In this document: positions 14,331 to 19,179 of the stretch, piece by piece
Layout: every line of letters begins with the position of its first letter
How positions within the stretch are numbered: position 1 is the first letter of the stretch
Translations under genes and position numbers: made by a program
Assembly: GCA_022561355.1 (NCBI GenBank)
Contig: JADFRJ010000014.1
Location: 1 to 19,179, forward strand
DNA: 19,179 nucleotides
From: Chloroflexota bacterium
GTDB lineage: Bacteria; Chloroflexota; Dehalococcoidia; DSTF01; RBG-16-68-14
Direction: 5' to 3'
Notes under the pieces: model-generated
The model's input: the letters and a program-made list of their open reading frames with translations, nothing else
Told to the model about the DNA's origin: nothing
Databases searched by the model: none

Positions 14331-15914
14331 ATGGCTGACGGCCCGGTCGAAGCCAGAGCTGACTCGCCGACATCCAGAGGCCTGCTTCGAACGCTCGATA
14401 GCGTATTCCGTGCGCATCCAGCGTGGATCTTGGCGCTCGTCGTGATCGCGACGTTGATCGCCCAAGCGCCCGTCCTCGGCCACTATTTCTTCGGCGACGA
14501 CTTCGTACCGCTTGCCGATATCGCATCCCGCGGCACCAGTGAATACCTGAAGGACCTCTTCCTCCTGCAGGATGAGACGCCGAACTGGCGCTTCCTGACC
14601 GGCCTCTTCTATCTCGGCGCGTACGAAACCTTCGGCCTGACGGCTGCGTCTTACCTGGCCGTCGCAGTGATTGTCCACCTTGGGACGGCGGCTCTGATCT
14701 TCCATTTCCTGCGCCGAGTGACCAAGGAGGCATGGCTGGCCGCCCTCGCGGCGGCTCTCTTTGGCCTGTCCCCCGCATCGGTGCCAACGGTCGGCCAGGT
14801 GACGGCGATTAACAACGTCTTCGGGGGCTTCTTGCTCATGCTTTCGATTGTGCTCGTATACGAGGCCAGCGATCGCAGGCCGTTCGCGTTGTGGGCGGGT
14901 GGCGCGGCGCTCGCGTTCGCTGCCGCGATCGCTGCCAACGAGTCGGTGGCCGTGCTGGCGCCTGTGCCGATACTGGTGGCGCTCTGGCGCTGGTCCGATA
15001 ACGCCGAGTCTGCGGCGCGGGGCCGGTGGGTTCGGGCTGCCGTTCTCTCCGCACCGTTCGCGATTCTTGGCGGCGTTGCATTGATCGGCTTCGGCGTTTG
15101 CGAGTGCACGGCGGCCGCCGAGGGCGGCGCGTTTGGCGCGGGCGGCCACTTGTTCGACAACGCGCTGATCTATCTGGGGCGGTTGCTCTACCCGGTCGGG
15201 ATGGAGCCGCCGGGAGACGTGGGTATGGCGCATCTGGTCGCGGGACTTGTGGCCGCAGTCCTGGCGCTGGCCGCCTTCGTTCGTGGCCCAGCGCCTGCGC
15301 GCATCACCGTCATTTTCCTCGCGTTGGCGTTGATCCCGTACCTTCCCCTGAAGCTCTGGTCGGCGCCGCGCTACGTCTACCTCGCGTCGGTCCCGTTTTC
15401 GATGGTGGCGGCCCTGGTCGTGTGGGAAGCCGCCTCGCTGGCACGGCGTCTATCGCCTGTTGTTTCCACGATCGTCATGGTGGCCGTCATTGGCGTGCTT
15501 GGGTTGTTCGTCTGGCAGACGTGGAGCCAGAATCAGGACTTCGATAATCTCACGAGTGACTGGGAGGCGCTCGCCGGCGGCATTGAGGACACGTACCCCG
15601 ACCTACCTGAGGGCAGCACCGTCTACGTGCGTGGAGGACCGCTTACCGGCCCGTTGCTCCAATGCGTGGTCCTGCCCGCACTCGGCGAGGTGTTATGGGG
15701 CGGCAGCAAGCTCTTCACGATCGCTTCGGACAGTGCGGAGACCTTTGGCGCGCGACCGGGCTATCCGGTCTTTCTCGCCGACTCAATCGATGGCGGATTC
15801 GTTCCGGCCACGCTCTCGATCAGCGAGGGCGAAGGGGGCGTGACGCTGCTACCCCACGTCCCGCCGGACGCGACCGGCAACCTCTGCCGCGACGATGTGC
15901 CTGGCTTCCCATAG
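14331..15914 (+). CDS. Polytopic membrane protein, probable GT-C-type glycosyltransferase
   Basis: 527 aa with about ten or more hydrophobic helices between residues 30 and 405 and a C-terminal soluble domain of about 120 residues. The first helix (about 31-50) is followed by HYFFGDDFVPL with D56 and D57. An acidic pair in the first outer loop is a hallmark of GT-C glycosyltransferases that use polyprenyl-phosphate sugars. No precise family is recognised; the sequence resembles uncharacterised membrane proteins annotated as mannosyltransferase-like. The N-terminal 25 residues are polar and cytosolic. The gene starts 16 bases after the aspS stop without a strong ribosome binding site, so read-through from aspS is likely. 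Substrate unknown. It is followed by an ASST-like lipoprotein gene and a second GT-C gene. Confidence 0.7.
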   Translation: MADGPVEARADSPTSRGLLRTLDSVFRAHPAWILALVVIATLIAQAPVLGHYFFGDDFVPLADIASRGTSEYLKDLFLLQDETPNWRFLTGLFYLGAYETFGLTAASYLAVAVIVHLGTAALIFHFLRRVTKEAWLAALAAALFGLSPASVPTVGQVTAINNVFGGFLLMLSIVLVYEASDRRPFALWAGGAALAFAAAIAANESVAVLAPVPILVALWRWSDNAESAARGRWVRAAVLSAPFAILGGVALIGFGVCECTAAAEGGAFGAGGHLFDNALIYLGRLLYPVGMEPPGDVGMAHLVAGLVAAVLALAAFVRGPAPARITVIFLALALIPYLPLKLWSAPRYVYLASVPFSMVAALVVWEAASLARRLSPVVSTIVMVAVIGVLGLFVWQTWSQNQDFDNLTSDWEALAGGIEDTYPDLPEGSTVYVRGGPLTGPLLQCVVLPALGEVLWGGSKLFTIASDSAETFGARPGYPVFLADSIDGGFVPATLSISEGEGGVTLLPHVPPDATGNLCRDDVPGFP

Positions 15915-15927
15915 GGCACGTCCTGTC

Positions 15928-15956
15928 TCGACCGACCGCCTAGCCTGGGCTAGTAT
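15928..15956 (+). promoter_or_regulatory. Candidate sigma70-type promoter of the ASST-like gene
   Basis: TCGACC (15928-15933, 4 of 6 matches) is followed by 17 bases and TAGTAT (15951-15956, 4 of 6), within GGCTAGTATGG. The predicted start is near 15963, giving a leader of about 40 bases that contains AAGGAG (15989-15994), 9 bases before ATG 16004. It would let the ASST-like gene and the following GT-C gene be expressed separately from the upstream gene. Confidence 0.45.
15940..15953. repeat. Palindrome overlapping the ASST-like gene's -10 box
   Basis: CTAGCC-TG-GGCTAG is a perfect inverted repeat with 6-base arms and a 2-base centre. The right arm shares its last three bases with the candidate -10 box. 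This is a typical place for a repressor operator. It has no T run and the loop is too small for an RNA hairpin terminator. Confidence 0.35.
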
Positions 15957-16003
15957 GGACTCGTCGTGGAGCATCTGAGTGTAGGAGCAAGGAGAGCTGA
16001 TCG

Positions 16004-17263
16004 ATGAAATCTCCGGCGAACTGGCAAAGACGTAAGCTATCGCGCAGGGGGCTGCTTAAAGGCGCCGCTGGTGCGGCCGTCGGCGGCGCGGCGCTGGCTG
16101 TAGCGGCTTGCAGCGACGGAAACGGCGGCGCGACCGCCACGGCGACGTTGGCGCAGGACCAAGCGTCAACGATCGTTGGTCCCGTTGAACAGCAGCGCCA
16201 GAAGCGCGCTGGTACCGGCCTCACAGGATACGACCCGGCTAAGGCGTTCGATGGCTACACGCTCTTCAGTCCGTTCCAGGGATCGACCGCCTACGTCATC
16301 GACATGATGGGCGAGGTGGTCAATAGTTGGGACCTCACGGACGATCCGCGCGAACGCAACATCTTCAGCGTCTCACTGTTGGAGAACGGAAATCTGTTCG
16401 CGGCTCTCCACATGGCGGCAGGCGATGCTCCCCCCTTCGTGTTCAAAGGTGGCCTGATCATGGAGGTGGACTGGGATGGCAACATCGTCTGGCAGTTCAG
16501 GGACGAAGACCAGCATCACGACGTGCGCCTCTTGCCTAACGGCAATCTGCTCTCACTCCGGGCGGAGGTGCTGCCGCCCGACCTGGAGGCGCGTGTCCCG
16601 GGCGGCCAGCCCGCTACACAGGGCACCGGCATGTGGACGGACTACGTGGCCGAGGTCACGCTCGACGGCGAGACCGTCTGGGAATGGCACGCGTTCGAGC
16701 ACATGACGCCCGAAGATTTTCCGATTAACCCCACAGACGCCCGGGACGAGTGGACACACGCCAACTCGGTCGCACCGCTTCCCGATGGCAACGTGCTGAT
16801 CAGCTTTCGCAACATCAACACGATCGGGATCATCGACCGCGATACCGGCGACTTTCTGTGGACGATGCGAGCGCCAGAGCTGGCACAGCAGCACCACCCC
16901 AGCATGCTTCCCAACGGCAACGTTCTCATCTTCGACAACGGTGGCCACCGTGAAAACAGCTCGCTGAACTACTCGCGCGTGATCGAAGTCGACGTTACGA
17001 CAACCGAGATCGTGTGGGAGTACATCGACAAGAGCATCCTCAACTTCTTCAGCCCGTTCGTATCAAGCGCCCAACGCCTGCCGAACGGCAACACGTTCAT
17101 CTCGGAAGGCAACTTCGGCCGCCTGTTTGAGATCACCACAGATGGTGAGATTGTGTGGGAATACATCAACCCATACTTCACGACCAATCCCATCTTGGGT
17201 GAAATCAATATGGTGTTTCGCGCCTGGCGCCACCCGGTAGACGCGTTCGCCGCCGGAGCCTGA
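16004..17263 (+). CDS. Tat-exported lipoprotein of the arylsulfotransferase (ASST) family
   Basis: 419 aa. The N-terminus has a twin-arginine motif (SRRGLLKG, R14-R15), a hydrophobic run and a lipobox AVAAC with C36, so it is probably exported folded and lipid-anchored. The mature part is a beta-propeller with recurring blade motifs: LLENGN (125-130), LLPNGN (176-181), LPDGN (259-263), MLPNGN (301-306) and RLPNGN (358-363), and repeated GEIVWEY-type strands. Candidate active-site residues are H171/H172, H252 in WTHANSV, H297/H298 in QQHHPSM, and H315 with R316 in GGHR. ASST enzymes move sulfate between phenolic compounds through a sulfo-histidine; the substrate here is unknown and sulfotransfer is inference. 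AAGGAG lies 9 bases before the ATG. The gene lies between two GT-C-like genes. Confidence 0.85.
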   Translation: MKSPANWQRRKLSRRGLLKGAAGAAVGGAALAVAACSDGNGGATATATLAQDQASTIVGPVEQQRQKRAGTGLTGYDPAKAFDGYTLFSPFQGSTAYVIDMMGEVVNSWDLTDDPRERNIFSVSLLENGNLFAALHMAAGDAPPFVFKGGLIMEVDWDGNIVWQFRDEDQHHDVRLLPNGNLLSLRAEVLPPDLEARVPGGQPATQGTGMWTDYVAEVTLDGETVWEWHAFEHMTPEDFPINPTDARDEWTHANSVAPLPDGNVLISFRNINTIGIIDRDTGDFLWTMRAPELAQQHHPSMLPNGNVLIFDNGGHRENSSLNYSRVIEVDVTTTEIVWEYIDKSILNFFSPFVSSAQRLPNGNTFISEGNFGRLFEITTDGEIVWEYINPYFTTNPILGEINMVFRAWRHPVDAFAAGA

Positions 17264-17274
17264 CGCTTCTAGCT

Positions 17275-18624
17275 ATGCCAACCGCACCCGCCAGGGCGCG
17301 CCGGCTCTGGGCCTCCTGGGCTCGTGGGCGGTCGACTACGGAGCTGCGCTGGCTCGTGGCGGTCCTCGCCCTGGCGTTTGTTTTGCGCCTGGTCTGGGTG
17401 CTCTACGCAATGCGAGAGCCCCAAGGCGTCCACGATCCGGCCTTCTACTGGGGCTTTGGACAGGCCATCGCAAACGGCGACGGCTACGGCCTTCCCGCGG
17501 TGGGGTCTATTAGCGCCGGGCCTAGCGCCTACTATCCCGTCGGCTACTCGGCCGCGCTCGGCGCGGTGTTCGCGCTGGTCACGCACACGCCAATCCCGGA
17601 CAATCTGCAGCTGACGGCAGGGTTCTTCCAGATCGTCCTCGGGGTCGCGACGGTCGCGTTCGTCTATGAGCTTGGGCGACGTCTCTTCAATTCCGCCGTA
17701 GGCCTGCTGGCCGGCGCTTGGCTGGCCGTCTTCCCGAACCTGATCTTTCACACTGCGGCGTTTCTCACGGAGACGCTGTTCATGTTCATCCTGATGGCGG
17801 CGCTCCTTGTGTTGCTCGACCACGATTGGAGAGAACGGCGACCCTCGCTGGCACGTCTGGCCATGTTTGGCATCTTGATCGGCGCTTCCGCGCTCGTCCG
17901 CCCGATCGCGCTCCTGTTTCTGCCGCTGGTGCCCGCCGTGTGGCTCGTGGCACGCTTTGGCTGGCAACGGGCGCTGCTCGATACGGGCGCAGTGCTCATC
18001 GTCGCGGCAGCCGTGATCGCACCCTGGTCGGTCCGCAACTTCATCCGGATGGACTCGCCCGTCATCATCTCCGCGAACCTCGGGGACAACCTCTGCATCG
18101 GCCATCACGAGGACGCTCCTGGCCACTTCGCGCTGCCGGTGAGCTGCTTCGCGCCTGATGCCTATGCGGACATCGACCGCGCGGAGTTCGAAGTCCGGCG
18201 CAACAACGACAACATCGAGAAGGCTGTGAAATACGCGCTGGGCCACCCTGTGGCGGAATTGAAGCTGCTCTCTCGAAAGGCCTACCACCTCTGGGAACAT
18301 GACCATGACGGCCTGAACGCCGTCGAGTCCTACGGCGATGATCCGTTCATGAACGACACGTTGCGGACAGCGCTCGAGCGGATCGCGGACGTCTTCTTCT
18401 TCGCGACGATCAGCCTCGGCGGATTAGGCCTGGCCGGCCTGCTACGGCCGTTTGACCCGCGGCGGCTGTATTTCTTGCTGGCCCTGCTCGCGCTCGCCGG
18501 GATACCGCTCGTCTTCTTCGGAGACGCGCGCTTCCATGTACCGGTCATGCCGCTGCTGGTCGTGCCGGCGGCATGGGTGGTCGTGCAGTCGATAAGGCTT
18601 GTGCGCGAGCGCTACGTGTCGTAG
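17275..18624 (+). CDS. GT-C family glycosyltransferase (ArnT/PMT-like, GT39/83 type)
   Basis: 449 aa with about ten or more membrane helices. The first outer loop has HDPAFYWGFGQAIANGDGYG with D54, the acidic residue typical of PMT/ArnT-like enzymes. Other family-like patterns are YYPVGYSAALGAVF (86-99), LTETLFMFIL (164-173), LVRPIALLFLPL (207-218) and APWSVRNFIRM (249-259). Such enzymes transfer sugars from polyprenyl-phosphate donors to lipids, proteins or glycans on the outer face of the membrane; donor and acceptor cannot be told from sequence. The gene starts 11 bases after the ASST-like stop on the same strand, so the two are probably co-transcribed. The 3' end overlaps the convergent rodA gene by 13 bases. 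The ribosome binding site is weak (GGAGCC, about 13 bases upstream). Confidence 0.85.
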   Translation: MPTAPARARRLWASWARGRSTTELRWLVAVLALAFVLRLVWVLYAMREPQGVHDPAFYWGFGQAIANGDGYGLPAVGSISAGPSAYYPVGYSAALGAVFALVTHTPIPDNLQLTAGFFQIVLGVATVAFVYELGRRLFNSAVGLLAGAWLAVFPNLIFHTAAFLTETLFMFILMAALLVLLDHDWRERRPSLARLAMFGILIGASALVRPIALLFLPLVPAVWLVARFGWQRALLDTGAVLIVAAAVIAPWSVRNFIRMDSPVIISANLGDNLCIGHHEDAPGHFALPVSCFAPDAYADIDRAEFEVRRNNDNIEKAVKYALGHPVAELKLLSRKAYHLWEHDHDGLNAVESYGDDPFMNDTLRTALERIADVFFFATISLGGLGLAGLLRPFDPRRLYFLLALLALAGIPLVFFGDARFHVPVMPLLVVPAAWVVVQSIRLVRERYVS

Positions 18625-19178
18625 TAGTTGCTGACGGTGAACGTGCGCCGCCGCATGAGGATGCTTTGCAGGATCCCCAAGCAGATGAACAGCGTGATCA
18701 GCGAGCTTCCGCCCTGGCTGACGAACGGCAACGGGATGCCGGTGACCGGCAGCAACCCGACGTTGACGGCGATGTTGATAAACGTCTGGAGCAGGATGAA
18801 GATGACCACGCCCGTCGCGAGCAGCCGTCCGAACAGGTCACGAGACAGCTCAGCGACGCGGAGCGCGCGCCACAAGAGGACGATGAACAGCGAAAACAAT
18901 ACGAGCGCCCCAACGAGGCCTAGCTCCTCGCCCAGCACGCTGAACACGTAGTCGGTCGTTTCCGTGCGCAGGTAGTCGAGTTGCGTCTGCCCGCCTTCGG
19001 TCAGCCCTTTGCCGAAGAACCCTCCGGAGCCGATGCCGATCTGCGCTTGCAGGGACTGAAAGCCGGCGCCCAGAGGGTCGCTCTCCGGGTCGAGCCAGAG
19101 CGCGATCCGGTCGCGCTGGTAGTCGTTGATGAGGCCAATGAGGGCGAATGGCACCGACACGAGCGCGACACCGGCTAG
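18612..19178 (-). CDS. rodA: Rod shape-determining protein RodA, C-terminal part (SEDS glycosyltransferase; cut by window edge)
   Basis: About 188 C-terminal residues are visible; the frame runs open through the right edge, so the start is outside. RodA polymerises lipid II into glycan strands during lateral wall growth. Family motifs in order: DYQRDRIALWLDPESDPLG, IGIGSGGFFGKGL, QTQLDYLRTETTDYVFSVLGEELG and the C-terminal VTGIPLPFVSQGGSSL. The Asp in TTDYVF corresponds to the catalytic Asp of SEDS enzymes (D262 in E. coli RodA). The LRTE segment replaces the more usual LPE before it. QTQL and DYQRDRI favour RodA over FtsW. About four helices follow. The 3' end overlaps the convergent glycosyltransferase gene by 13 bases. 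Confidence 0.9.
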   Translation of the reverse strand, partial: LAGVALVSVPFALIGLINDYQRDRIALWLDPESDPLGAGFQSLQAQIGIGSGGFFGKGLTEGGQTQLDYLRTETTDYVFSVLGEELGLVGALVLFSLFIVLLWRALRVAELSRDLFGRLLATGVVIFILLQTFINIAVNVGLLPVTGIPLPFVSQGGSSLITLFICLGILQSILMRRRTFTVSNYYDT

Positions 19179-19179
19179 C

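Noticed and set aside
14289..15233. 314-codon minus-strand open frame opposite the first GT-C-like gene
   Set aside because: It encodes an Arg/Gln/Glu-rich protein with no recognisable domain, and the plus-strand frame encodes a convincing polytopic membrane protein.
17269..18306. 345-codon minus-strand open frame opposite the second GT-C gene
   Set aside because: It is a highly charged shadow frame. The plus-strand frame matches GT-C proteins along its length.

Overview
The window is a gene-dense (about 95% coding) stretch of high-GC bacterial chromosome carrying 15 protein genes. Two of them, the first and the last, are cut by the window edges. I see no RNA genes, insertion sequences, CRISPR arrays or phage genes, and no gene-free stretch longer than about 125 bases. 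The gene set suggests a Chloroflexota-like bacterium: MoxR/DUF58/TgpA-type and Bat-type clusters, Pro/Thr-linker lipoproteins, a bacterial-type AspRS with His31, a Tat-exported ASST-like lipoprotein, many GT-C membrane proteins, and GTG/TTG starts. That placement is inference from gene content and style, with low to moderate confidence.

Layout. (1) Positions 2-3056, plus strand: the tail of a small Bat-operon protein, then BatA, then a BatB-BatC fusion, each overlapping the next by 4 bases. This is a VWA/TPR envelope-associated complex. (2) 3068-3556, minus: an O6-alkylguanine-DNA alkyltransferase (Ogt) with a good sigma70-type promoter of its own. (3) 3626-8179, minus: operon moxR > DUF58 > tgpA-like, driven by an extended -10 promoter near 8230. 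The TgpA-like protein has lost all three transglutaminase catalytic residues. (4) 8304-9254, plus: a divergent M23-family peptidase lipoprotein. (5) 9258-11294, minus: dnaJ > prmA, the chaperone and the ribosomal L11 methyltransferase. (6) 11389-12399, minus: a UbiA/MenA-like prenyltransferase, divergent from aspS (12494-14314, plus). (7) 14331-18624, plus: two polytopic GT-C-like membrane proteins flanking a Tat-lipoprotein of the arylsulfotransferase family. (8) 18612 to the edge, minus: the C-terminal part of RodA.

How the genes fit together. Much of the window concerns the cell envelope: MoxR AAA+ ATPase with VWA/DUF58 partners, a membrane transglutaminase-fold pseudoenzyme, an M23 lipoprotein, GT-C proteins, an ASST-like surface protein and RodA. 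Housekeeping genes (dnaJ, prmA, aspS, ogt) are interspersed. Convergent gene pairs are packed extremely tightly (11 bp apart, 3 bp apart, 13 bp overlap), with no recognisable intrinsic terminators. The strongest unusual signal is the catalytically dead TgpA homologue kept intact in a MoxR-DUF58 operon. Next are the BatB-BatC fusion with a buried lipoprotein-signal-like segment, and the ASST-like gene sandwiched between two GT-C genes.
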